This document shows positions 6,955-13,622 of a DNA stretch of 14,979 bases, one piece after another. The DNA lies in assembly GCA_002298965.1 (NCBI GenBank), contig DBMN01000248.1:460-15438 (forward strand), written 5' to 3'. This DNA is from Rhizobiales bacterium UBA697 (GTDB lineage Bacteria; Pseudomonadota; Alphaproteobacteria; Rhizobiales; Ancalomicrobiaceae). The first letter of the stretch is position 1; every line of letters starts with the position of its first letter. A program made the translations under genes and the position numbers. The notes below the pieces were generated by a model. The model saw only the letters and a program-made list of their open reading frames with translations. It ran no database searches and was not told the origin of the DNA.

Positions 6955-8502
6955 TCAGTCGGCGCGGCTCCAGCGATAGAGCCAGGTCTCGGTCGCCGGC
7001 TCGGTGCCGCGCATCAGCCGCGCCCGGATCTCGACCGACGGCTCCGCGCCGACCTTGATGCGGAAGGCGAGGCGCTGGCCCTTGACGTGCGGGTTCGGCT
7101 CGATCACCGGCTCGACCACCGCGCCGGGGCGGCAGGAGATCTCGGCCGCCAGTTCACCCGGCTTGGCCGCCTCGATGCCGGAGCCGACGAAGTCGACGAT
7201 GAACAGGCGCTCGTCGTCGCCGCCGCCCTCGAGCGTCGCCGCGACGGAGGCCAGTTCGCTCTTCACCGGCCCGTCCATGCCCCAGTGGATGCGGTAGGAA
7301 TAGAGATATTCCCCGCCCTTGCGCAGCGGCTCGTCCGGGCGCCAGAAGGCGACGATGTTGTCGTGGATCTCCTCCTTGGTCGGGATCTCGACCAGGATGA
7401 CCTTGCCGCCGCCCCAGTCGCCGAGCGGTTCGACCCAGGCGCTCGGCCGCTTCTCGTAGGCGGCTTCCATGTCCTGGTACTCGAAGAACGAGCGCTGGCG
7501 CTGCATCAGGCCGAAGCCGCGCAGGTTGGTGTCGGCGAAGACCGACATCTGCAGAGTCTGCGGATTGGTCAGCGGCCGCCAGCAGCGCTCGCCCGCCGCG
7601 GTCAGGAAGGCGAGACCCTCGGCATCGCGCACCGCCGGGCGGAAGTCGTCGAAGCCCTTCCGGTCGTTCGGCGCGAAGAGGAACATGCTGGTGAGATTGC
7701 CGATGCCGACCTTGTCGAGATCGACGCGCGGATAGAGCGCCGCCTCGACGGTGGTGGTCGTGGTCTCGCCCGGCACGATGGTGATGCGGAAGGCGCCGGT
7801 CACGCTCGGACCGTCGAGCAGCGCATGCACCACCAGCAGACTGCCCTGGGCCTGCGGCTTCTCGATCCAGAACTCGCGGAAGAGCGGGAACTCCTCGCCC
7901 TTGGGGTCGGCGGTGGCGATCGACAGGCCGCGCGCCGAGGTGCCGTAGATGTTGCCGCGCCCCACGCCACGGAAATAGCTCGCGCCCTGGAAGACGACGA
8001 ACTCCTCCGCCACGTCCGGCCGGTTGATCGGCGCCTTGACGCGGAAGCCGGACCAACCGAGCACCGCGCCGTCCTTGGGCGCCGGCACGTCGGGCGGAAA
8101 GGTGAAACAGGCGTCGGTCTGCGCGATCTTCAGCGACTGGACGTCGTCGACCGCGTTGAACTCGATCTGGTCGCGATAGAGGAAGCCGCGCGGCATCCAT
8201 TCGATGCGGAACGGCCCCGGCCCCTCGCGCAGGAACGCGTCCTCGGGGCGGAAGGCGATGGCGCGATAGCGGTCGTAGCTCAGATCCTCGAGACCCTTGG
8301 GCAGCGCCGTCTGCGGCGGCACGAAGGGCTTTTCCGCCATGGCGCGAGCGCGACCGCGCAGGACGTGCGGCTCGAAACGGACGCCGCGCCCATCGGTCTT
8401 CGGCGGCTCCGCGGCCCGCGCCGCCTCGGGCCATGCGCCCACCACCGATACCGGCAGTGCGGCGAGAGCCCAGGCCATCACGTCACGTCGCGTCGCAGTC
8501 AT
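6955..8502 (-). CDS. opgD: OpgD/OpgG-family periplasmic glucan protein, Tat-exported
   Basis: A 515-residue member of the MdoG family, close to the normal length of about 510-550. It starts with a twin-arginine signal (TATRRDVMAWALAALP) and an AxA-type cleavage site near residue 30 (AARA/AEPP). A Tat signal is characteristic of OpgD rather than Sec-exported OpgG, hence the symbol. Further family stretches: YDRYRAIAF near 100, EFWIEKPQ and DTNLRGFGLMQRQRSF in the middle, and a C-terminal Ig-like region ending in YRWSRAD. In the family these proteins tailor osmoregulated periplasmic glucans, and E. coli OpgG/OpgD were recently shown to be beta-1,2-glucanases (GH186). The ATG at 8502 has a strong GGGAGGAG. 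No opgH or ndvB glucan synthase is adjacent, so it is a stand-alone gene here. Confidence 0.9.
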   Translation of the reverse strand: MTATRRDVMAWALAALPVSVVGAWPEAARAAEPPKTDGRGVRFEPHVLRGRARAMAEKPFVPPQTALPKGLEDLSYDRYRAIAFRPEDAFLREGPGPFRIEWMPRGFLYRDQIEFNAVDDVQSLKIAQTDACFTFPPDVPAPKDGAVLGWSGFRVKAPINRPDVAEEFVVFQGASYFRGVGRGNIYGTSARGLSIATADPKGEEFPLFREFWIEKPQAQGSLLVVHALLDGPSVTGAFRITIVPGETTTTTVEAALYPRVDLDKVGIGNLTSMFLFAPNDRKGFDDFRPAVRDAEGLAFLTAAGERCWRPLTNPQTLQMSVFADTNLRGFGLMQRQRSFFEYQDMEAAYEKRPSAWVEPLGDWGGGKVILVEIPTKEEIHDNIVAFWRPDEPLRKGGEYLYSYRIHWGMDGPVKSELASVAATLEGGGDDERLFIVDFVGSGIEAAKPGELAAEISCRPGAVVEPVIEPNPHVKGQRLAFRIKVGAEPSVEIRARLMRGTEPATETWLYRWSRAD

Positions 8503-8710
8503 CGTGTTCTCCTCCCATCGGATCTTCCAGCGCCCGAAACATGCGAAAAGATCCGCGTGAGATGATGTGAACACGCGACACTCGGCGAATTTGCGGCGCG
8601 AAGACGGCACTCTACGAAAGATGGGTCGGACGCTCGTGCCGCCACCCCGCCGATCCCCTCCGGCGATCGCGACGGCGCCGCCGGCGCAGGTCGTCCGAGG
8701 CGCATCGTCT

Positions 8711-8760
8711 CCGTTCGTCGATCAATTCGTCGACCGACCGCCGAATTGTTCCACGAACGG
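8711..8760. promoter_or_regulatory. Imperfect 19-bp-arm inverted repeat upstream of pirin
   Basis: Arm 1 (8711-8729) is CCGTTCGTCGATCAATTCG. Arm 2 (8742-8760) is CGAATTGTTCCACGAACGG. Its complement matches arm 1 at 17 of 19 bases, with a 12-base spacer. It ends 60 bases before the pirin ATG, a suitable place for a repressor or activator site, or a 5' leader stem. No regulator gene is adjacent. Confidence 0.55.
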
Positions 8761-8786
8761 CGATGACCCATCTTCGTCGTCGACAG

Positions 8787-8806
8787 GCGCGGTCCTTCGA
8801 CCGCGC
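8787..8806 (+). promoter_or_regulatory. Hairpin abutting the pirin ribosome-binding site
   Basis: Perfect stem GCGCGGTC (8787-8794), loop CTTC, GACCGCGC (8799-8806). The next bases, GAGGAGA (8807-8813), are the ribosome site for the ATG at 8821. The stem leaves the site free, so it may stabilise the message or keep the site open. Function is inferred. Confidence 0.4.
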
Positions 8807-8820
8807 GAGGAGACAGCGAC

Positions 8821-9525
8821 ATGACCATCACTCTCAGAGCCGCGGAAGATCGCGGCCGGGCCGACTTCGGATGGCTCGACAGCCGCCACACCTTCTCCTT
8901 CGGCGAGTATTGGGATCCCCGCCACATGGGCTTCGGCCCGCTCCGGGTGATCAACGACGACCGCGTCGCCCCCGGCGGCGGCTTCCCGACCCATCCCCAT
9001 CGCGACATGGAGATCGTCTCCTATGTCCTCGACGGCGGGCTGCAGCATCGCGACAGCCTCGGCACCGGCTCGGTGATCCGCCCCGGCGACGTCCAGCGCA
9101 TGACGGCGGGCACCGGCATCCGGCACTCCGAGTTCAACGCCTCGGCGACCGATCCGGTCCACTTCCTCCAGATCTGGATCCTGCCGGACGCCCAGGGCCT
9201 CGCGCCCAGCTACGAGCAGACCCGCTTCGAGCCGGAGGAGAAGCGCGGTCGCCTGCGCCTCGTCGCCTCGAACGACGGCCGCGACGGCTCGGTCACGATC
9301 CATGCCGACGTCGCGCTCTATGCGACGCTGCTCGACGCCGGCGAGACCGTCTCGCACGATCTCGCCCCCGGCCGCATCGCCTGGGTGCAGGTCGCCCGCG
9401 GCGAGGCGATCGTGGCGGGCGAGCGCCTGCGCGAAGGCGACGGTCTGGCGGTCGACGCGGGCGGCACCATCGCCCTCGAAGGCATCGCCGACGCCGAGAT
9501 CCTGCTCTTCGACATGGCGCCCTGA
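8821..9525 (+). CDS. Pirin family protein, YhhW-type (putative quercetin 2,3-dioxygenase)
   Basis: A 234-residue bicupin of the pirin family, the same size as E. coli YhhW (231), which has quercetin 2,3-dioxygenase activity in vitro. The N-terminal cupin has the full metal set: His58 and His60 in FPTHPHRDMEI, His102 and Glu104 in GIRHSEFN. The conserved PHRDMEIVSYVLDG and GDVQRMTAGTGIRHSE blocks are intact. The shorter C-terminal cupin (about 150-234) shows no metal ligands, as usual for the family. The ATG follows GAGGAG at normal spacing. Transcribed alone: divergent from opgD and closed by a strong terminator. The physiological substrate is unknown; the dioxygenase name comes from the family only. 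Confidence 0.92.
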   Translation: MTITLRAAEDRGRADFGWLDSRHTFSFGEYWDPRHMGFGPLRVINDDRVAPGGGFPTHPHRDMEIVSYVLDGGLQHRDSLGTGSVIRPGDVQRMTAGTGIRHSEFNASATDPVHFLQIWILPDAQGLAPSYEQTRFEPEEKRGRLRLVASNDGRDGSVTIHADVALYATLLDAGETVSHDLAPGRIAWVQVARGEAIVAGERLREGDGLAVDAGGTIALEGIADAEILLFDMAP

Positions 9526-9570
9526 CGCCACGCGCCGAAGCGCCTCGATCGACGACGACCCATGCGACGA

Positions 9571-9605
9571 CCCCTCGGCCCCCCCGGGCCGAGGGGTTTC
9601 TTCTT
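9571..9605 (+). terminator. Intrinsic terminator after pirin
   Basis: Perfect 11-bp stem CCCCTCGGCCC (9571-9581), loop CCCC, GGGCCGAGGGG (9586-9596), followed by TTTCTTCTT (9597-9605), starting 45 bases after the pirin stop. Textbook rho-independent form on the plus strand. Confidence 0.9.
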
Positions 9606-9696
9606 GCCCGCACGACGTGCGAGCGGCCGAAAATCGCCCTGCGCGGGCGCCTGCGACACCGCAGTTCCGCCCTCGCCGCGGCAGCGTTCTTCGTCC

Positions 9697-9826
9697 TCGC
9701 GACGACTCGATGATCGCGGCGACCATAGCGATCACCCTTCTCCCGACGCCCCGTGCCGCAGGCTGTTCGCGACGACCTGACTCGATGACAGGTGACGCGA
9801 GACTCGCGAGGCGACTCGATGACGCC
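9697..9826. repeat. Three stem-loops with identical loop ACTCGATGA
   Basis: The nine bases ACTCGATGA occur at 9705-9713, 9780-9788 and 9814-9822. Each is framed by a different short inverted repeat: CGCGA...TCGCG (9698-9718, with CG before the loop), ACCTG...CAGGT (9775-9793, with an outer TCGCG...CGCGA at 9767-9800), and GGCG...CGCC (9810-9826). Stems vary while the loop is constant. A further small palindrome, CGCGA-GAC-TCGCG, lies at 9796-9808 and competes with copy 2. Function is unknown. Confidence 0.5.
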
Positions 9827-10039
9827 ATCGTTTCACGCCGGTTCGATTGGCCGAACCATGGTCGACCCGCACCGACAGACCTTGCGGCACACCAGTTGTT
9901 CCAACAAAACACCTTCCGTCAGTCACAGCAAAATCGCATGAAATGGAAATGTATTCGCTCAGACAACACCACTCGAGATGCCGAAATCGACCGCCGAGCC
10001 CAAGAAATGTGACACTACGTAAATGAATACGTTTTCAGT

Positions 10040-10054
10040 TTAACTCAAAATTAA
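10040..10054 (+). promoter_or_regulatory. CtrA-type box
   Basis: TTAA (10040-10043), seven bases CTCAAAA, TTAA (10051-10054): a perfect match to the alphaproteobacterial CtrA consensus TTAA-N7-TTAA, inside an AT-rich patch 183 bases before the HD-GYP ATG. Cell-cycle and motility genes are common CtrA targets. Binding is inferred. Confidence 0.55.
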
Positions 10055-10236
10055 GGCCACCGACGAAACCATGGCAACAGCAAAAACGCAGGATGAATGC
10101 CCTGGGACTCGGGATTAGAGCCCTTTGGAGCAACGTAGAAACACGTGCCGAACGGAGGGCTCGGGCGCCACCGAGGTCTACGCGATGATTTCGTGATCCC
10201 GAAGTTGATGCCGAAACTGATTCAGAGGGAGTGATC

Positions 10237-11442
10237 ATGGCAAGAGAACCGGCTACATGGTGCTTCAGAGACGAGAGTGCCGCGCGTATTCTCGTCGTCG
10301 ACGACAGCCCATCGCTTCTTTCGCTCATGGTCGAAGCGCTGCACGGTCTTCCCGGAGTCGACATCGACACTTGCCTCGACAGTCGCATCGTCGAGGAAAT
10401 GTGTCGGAAGACCCAATACGACACACTCGTCATCGACTACCTGATGCCCGGCATCGACGGCATCTCGGTCATCCGCCTCCTGCGTGCGCAGGAGGCCTAC
10501 CGCACCGTCCCGATCGTCATGGTCACCTCCAAGCTCGAGCGTGAGGTTCGCGTCGAAGCCCTCTCGGCCGGTGCCACCGACTTCCTCACCAAGCCCTTCG
10601 ACCGGCTCGAGCTCCAGGCCCGCGTCGCCAACCTGCTCTCGCTCAGGCGGGCGCAGGTCCGGCTGACCTGCTGGGCCGACGAGCTGAACGGCACCGTCAA
10701 GCGCGCCGTCCAGACCGTCGCCCGGCGCGAGGAGGAGATGATCTGGCGTCTCGCCCGCGCCATGGAGATGCGCGACGACGACACCGGCCACCACATCTCG
10801 CGGGTCGCCGAGATCAGCCGGACGTTGGCGCGCGGCCTCGGCCACGACGAGCACTGGTGCCACATGGTCTATCTCGCCGCGCCGCTGCACGACGTCGGCA
10901 AGATCGGCGTGACCGACAGCATCCTGCGCAAGCCGGGGCGCCTCGACGACGACGAACTGGTCGAGATGCGCCGCCACGTCGAACACGGCAACCGCATCCT
11001 CCAGGGCGGCTCGTCGGAACTGCTGCAGGTCGCCGCCAACATCGCCCGGCATCACCACGAGAAGTGGGACGGCTCCGGCTACCCGGACGGCCTCGTCGGC
11101 GAGGCGATCCCGCTGGAGGCGCGCATCGTCGCCGTCGCCGACGTCTTCGACGCGCTCTGCTCCAGACGTCCCTACAAGCCCGCCTGGCCGCGCGAGACGG
11201 CCGTCGCCGAGATCCTGCGCGGCGCGGGGCGCCATTTCGACCCCGCCTGCGTCGAAGCCTTCATCCGCCTGCTGCCCGACATCGAGGAAATCATGACGCG
11301 TCTCAGCGACGAGCCGACGGCCGCCCCGCCGGCGGCCGAGCCCCCGGCGATCGAGCCCGCCACGATCGTGTCCATCGCGACCGAGGCCGAACGCGAGCCC
11401 GCCGCCGTCGTCTTCGCTCTGGGGAGGCGCGCGTCCCGATGA
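10237..11442 (+). CDS. Response regulator with HD-GYP cyclic-di-GMP phosphodiesterase domain
   Basis: Cytoplasmic 401-residue REC/HD-GYP protein (RpfG-like layout) that should hydrolyse cyclic di-GMP. Receiver at about 17-133: acidic D22/D23, phospho-acceptor D67 in LVIDYLMPG, switch T97, K119 in LTKPFD. A helical linker leads to the HD-GYP domain at about 160-350. The catalytic metal set is intact: HH at 185-186, HDVGK (H218, D219, K222), HHHEKWDGSGYP with GYP at 281-283, and RIVAVADVFDAL. A Pro/Ala/Glu-rich tail (about 358-390) has no known domain. The ATG at 10237 follows GGGAG at five bases; the in-frame GTG at 10231 overlaps that site and is unlikely. The stop overlaps the next gene as ATGA, tying it to the chemoreceptor-like protein. 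Confidence 0.93.
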   Translation: MAREPATWCFRDESAARILVVDDSPSLLSLMVEALHGLPGVDIDTCLDSRIVEEMCRKTQYDTLVIDYLMPGIDGISVIRLLRAQEAYRTVPIVMVTSKLEREVRVEALSAGATDFLTKPFDRLELQARVANLLSLRRAQVRLTCWADELNGTVKRAVQTVARREEEMIWRLARAMEMRDDDTGHHISRVAEISRTLARGLGHDEHWCHMVYLAAPLHDVGKIGVTDSILRKPGRLDDDELVEMRRHVEHGNRILQGGSSELLQVAANIARHHHEKWDGSGYPDGLVGEAIPLEARIVAVADVFDALCSRRPYKPAWPRETAVAEILRGAGRHFDPACVEAFIRLLPDIEEIMTRLSDEPTAAPPAAEPPAIEPATIVSIATEAEREPAAVVFALGRRASR

Positions 11443-13187
11443 CCACCGCACACGCGACATTCACCGCCGGCGACGACCGGACGGATACTTCCGACGACGT
11501 CCTCTTCGCGAACCTGCTCGACCGGCTCGAGCGGGCGCGCGAGGAGATCGAAGCCCGCTTCCTCGCCGGCGGCGCCGCGCTGGTCGCGGCGCAGGAGAAC
11601 GTCACCGAGGTGCTCGGCGCGACCGAGGCCGTCGTCAGCGCGCTCGCCGACGAGGACGCCCGCCGCGCGACCGACGTGCTGACCGCCACGATGACGCGGC
11701 TCAGGCAACGCGCCGACGGCGACGACGGTCTCGACCGCACCGCCTTCGAGGCCGTGTCGCAGGCCGGCGCCGCCATTCCCGCGCTGCTCGCCGAGATGCG
11801 CGGCGTCCTCGCCTACATCGGCACCTGCGCCACCGCGACGCGGATCACCGGCGCCGGCCGCGACGAGTTCCGCGGTTTCGCCGACGACATCGCCGGCTAT
11901 GCCGGCAACGCCGCCGCCGAGGTCGCCCGCTTCTCCTCGCAGGTCGACGCGATCAACGATCGCCTCGGCCAGGCCAAGGCGGAGAGCGACCGCGCCATCG
12001 GCCTCGTCCACCGCGACGCCCCCCGCGTCTCCGAGGCGCTCGTCGGCGCCACCCGGGTGATCGACCGCCGCCGCCAGGAACTCGCCACCGCCGCCGAACG
12101 CACCGCCGATCTGGTGCGTTCCGTCCGCGGCCGCGTCGGCACGGTGCTCTCGGCGCTGCAGATCGGCGACGTCACCCGCCAGCGCATCGAGCATGTTCGC
12201 GACGGGCTCCGCATGGTCGATCGCGCCGGCCTCGACGGCGCCGACCGCGAGGTGCTGCGCAACGCCGCGCTCGCGCTCTTCGCCGCCCAGCTCACCGCCC
12301 TCAACCGCGACTTCGTCGCCCAGACCCGGCGGATCGTCGAGACCATCGACGGTCTCGGCCGCGACGCCGCCGGCGTCGTCGATCTCGCCGCCGCGATGTT
12401 CCGCACCGAACAGGCGGAAGAAGACCCGATGCGGGTGCTCGAACACGGCATCGAGGCCGCCGTCGCCCTCGCCTCCTCGATCGACGACGCCCGCCATCGC
12501 GCCGAGCGGGCGCGCGAAGAGACCAACCGCCTCGCCGCAGAACTGCTCGACAACGCCGGCAGCATCGGCAACCTGCGCGCCGTCCGCGACGACATCCGCT
12601 GTCTGGCGATCAACGCCTATCTCAAGTGCTCGCGCCTCGGCGTCGCCGGCCGCGCCGTCGGCGTCATCGCCACCGAGATGAGCGTCTCCGGCGAGCGGCT
12701 CGGCACCGTCGCCGAGGCGGTGCTCCAGCGCATCGCCGATCTCCGCCGGATGACCCTCGACGGCGGCCGCGACGAGACGACCTCGACCGATCTCGCCGCC
12801 GACCTCTCGGGCGTCCTCGCCGCCCTCCATCGGGCCAACGACGCCAGCCGCGACAACGTCGCGATCATCGCCTCGCGCGGCGAGACCGTCGTCGGCCGCA
12901 TCGCCGGCATCGCCCGTCAGCTCGACTTCGAGGCCGCCCTCGGCGAACGGCTCGCCGAATGCGATCGCCTGCTGCGCGACGACCGCTCCGCCCTGTGGAG
13001 CGGCGAAGGCCGCGACGCCGACCACGTCCGCGCCTTCTCCGAGGAGATGGCGAAACACTACACGATGGCCGGCGAGCGCGAGATCCACGCCGCCGTGCTG
13101 GGGCTCGGAAGACCCGCAGAAGACACCGCACGCAGAGCGGAACCACCACCGCCCGTGTCCGAAGATCTCGACGACTTCCTTCTGTGA
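11439..13187 (+). CDS. Soluble, divergent methyl-accepting chemotaxis-like protein
   Basis: A 582-residue, Ala/Arg/Glu-rich, almost wholly helical protein with no signal peptide or membrane segment. Two parts are recognisable. The first has a helical bundle ending in LQIGDVTRQRIEHVRDGL (about 240-257). The second (about 330-500) resembles an MCP signalling hairpin: CLAINAYLKCSRLGVAGRAV then IATEMSVSGERL (about 388-420) aligns with the MCP tip pattern LALNAAIEAARAGE-GRGFAVVA-EV, but many consensus residues differ. The tail carries YTMAGEREIH (541-550) and ends SEDLDDFLL. It has no HAMP or ligand domain. ATGA overlap with the HD-GYP gene and the che genes just downstream suggest a cytoplasmic receptor or scaffold of the same chemosensory system. 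The exact family is unsure. Confidence 0.72.
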   Translation: MTTAHATFTAGDDRTDTSDDVLFANLLDRLERAREEIEARFLAGGAALVAAQENVTEVLGATEAVVSALADEDARRATDVLTATMTRLRQRADGDDGLDRTAFEAVSQAGAAIPALLAEMRGVLAYIGTCATATRITGAGRDEFRGFADDIAGYAGNAAAEVARFSSQVDAINDRLGQAKAESDRAIGLVHRDAPRVSEALVGATRVIDRRRQELATAAERTADLVRSVRGRVGTVLSALQIGDVTRQRIEHVRDGLRMVDRAGLDGADREVLRNAALALFAAQLTALNRDFVAQTRRIVETIDGLGRDAAGVVDLAAAMFRTEQAEEDPMRVLEHGIEAAVALASSIDDARHRAERAREETNRLAAELLDNAGSIGNLRAVRDDIRCLAINAYLKCSRLGVAGRAVGVIATEMSVSGERLGTVAEAVLQRIADLRRMTLDGGRDETTSTDLAADLSGVLAALHRANDASRDNVAIIASRGETVVGRIAGIARQLDFEAALGERLAECDRLLRDDRSALWSGEGRDADHVRAFSEEMAKHYTMAGEREIHAAVLGLGRPAEDTARRAEPPPPVSEDLDDFLL

Positions 13188-13211
13188 AAAACAAACCAGA
13201 AAACAGTCAGC

Positions 13212-13229
13212 GGTTGCGAAGCAACCTTT
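13212..13229 (+). terminator. Stem-loop after the chemoreceptor-like gene, weak terminator
   Basis: GGTTGC (13212-13217), loop GAA, GCAACC (13221-13226), then TTT. It starts 25 bases past the stop at 13187. Short stem and short T-run, so termination may be partial. Confidence 0.4.
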
Positions 13230-13231
13230 GG

Positions 13232-13276
13232 TTTACGTCGAATTAACTCGTCACTGAGATGATTCGATAGTCGAAT
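13232..13276 (+). promoter_or_regulatory. Probable promoter of the STAS-cheY-cheA unit with CtrA-like box
   Basis: CtrA-like box TTTA-CGTCGAA-TTAA (13232-13246), one mismatch from TTAA-N7-TTAA. Its right half overlaps a -35 TTAACT (13243-13248), then a 17-base spacer and -10 GATAGT (13266-13271). A CtrA box over the -35 is the usual arrangement for CtrA activation. The -10 is also covered by a perfect palindrome ATTCGA-TAG-TCGAAT (13262-13276), a possible second operator. The leader would be only about 15 bases. Confidence 0.5.
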
Positions 13277-13292
13277 TTGGAGGGTATTCCAA

Positions 13293-13622
13293 ATGTATGC
13301 GACGGCAAGTGACCCCGATCAGAACTCGGAAATCCCGAAGTTCACCATTCGCGAAATCTCCGAAATCCATCAGCAGCTGCTCCAGGCCTTCGCCGGTGCC
13401 AATCGTCTGTGTCTCGACATCGACGACGACGCGCAGGTCGACCTCAGCTTCGTGCAGCTGATCGAGTCGGCGCGTCGCTACGCCGAAGAGAACGGCAAGA
13501 CCCTGCTCATCGCCCGCCCCGTCGGCGCCAACGTCCGCACCATCCTCGAACGGTGCGGCCTGGCGAACGACGACGTGCGCGGGTCCGCTCGTTTCTGGTT
13601 CCACGAAGAGGTCGCGGCATGA
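13293..13622 (+). CDS. STAS-domain protein of a chemosensory cluster
   Basis: A 109-residue single-domain protein, the size of anti-sigma-factor-antagonist-like STAS proteins. The core reads LCLDIDDDAQVDLSFVQLIE (about 39-58), the STAS strand followed by a D-L-S turn in which Ser52 sits where such proteins are phosphorylated, then helix SARRYAEENGKTLLI and ILERCGL near the C-terminus. The ATG at 13293 follows GGAGGG at eight bases. The stop overlaps cheY as ATGA. Small STAS proteins are often found directly before cheY-cheA in alphaproteobacterial chemosensory clusters, but their role there is not settled. No anti-sigma factor or phosphatase partner is in the window. Confidence 0.8.
   Translation: MYATASDPDQNSEIPKFTIREISEIHQQLLQAFAGANRLCLDIDDDAQVDLSFVQLIESARRYAEENGKTLLIARPVGANVRTILERCGLANDDVRGSARFWFHEEVAA

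Larger units (their letters stand above)
8503..8820. other. Divergent intergenic region, opgD / pirin
   Basis: A 318-base divergent region. The opgD side (8503 to about 8620) carries only its ribosome site as a clear signal; I could not pick a convincing promoter. The centre (8620-8705) is GC-rich with no clear structure. The pirin side holds the long inverted repeat (8711-8760) and a hairpin next to its ribosome site (8787-8806). No gene is supportable on either strand. Confidence 0.6.
9606..10236. other. Long gene-free region upstream of the HD-GYP operon
   Basis: About 630 bases with no supportable gene. The first part (9697-9826) is packed with small stem-loops. Next come GGTTCG-ATTGGC-CGAACC (9840-9857) and TTGTT-CC-AACAA (9896-9907). 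From about 9890 to 10100 the sequence is clearly AT-richer than its surroundings. It contains ACGTA-AATGAA-TACGT (10017-10032) and a perfect CtrA-type box (10040-10054). The remainder up to the ribosome site AGAGGGAG at 10225-10231 is a probable untranslated leader; I could not fix a promoter. Open frames crossing this region have no ribosome sites or recognisable protein. Confidence 0.6.

Noticed and set aside
6637..8565. 642-codon open frame on the plus strand opposite opgD
   Set aside because: Same kind of antisense shadow. The opgD strand has a Tat signal, a strong ribosome site and family motifs.
8503..8610. Longer start for opgD at 8610, adding 36 residues
   Set aside because: It would bury the Tat signal inside the protein, while the ATG at 8502 has a strong GGGAGGAG site.
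9938..10012. Possible 24-codon small gene (MKWKCIRSDNTTRDAEIDRR...)
   Set aside because: No ribosome-binding site precedes the ATG, and there is no other support.
11172..13088. 638-codon open frame on the minus strand opposite the chemoreceptor-like gene
   Set aside because: Gly/Ala/Asp/Glu-rich composition without domains. The plus-strand gene has ATGA coupling and MCP-like motifs.
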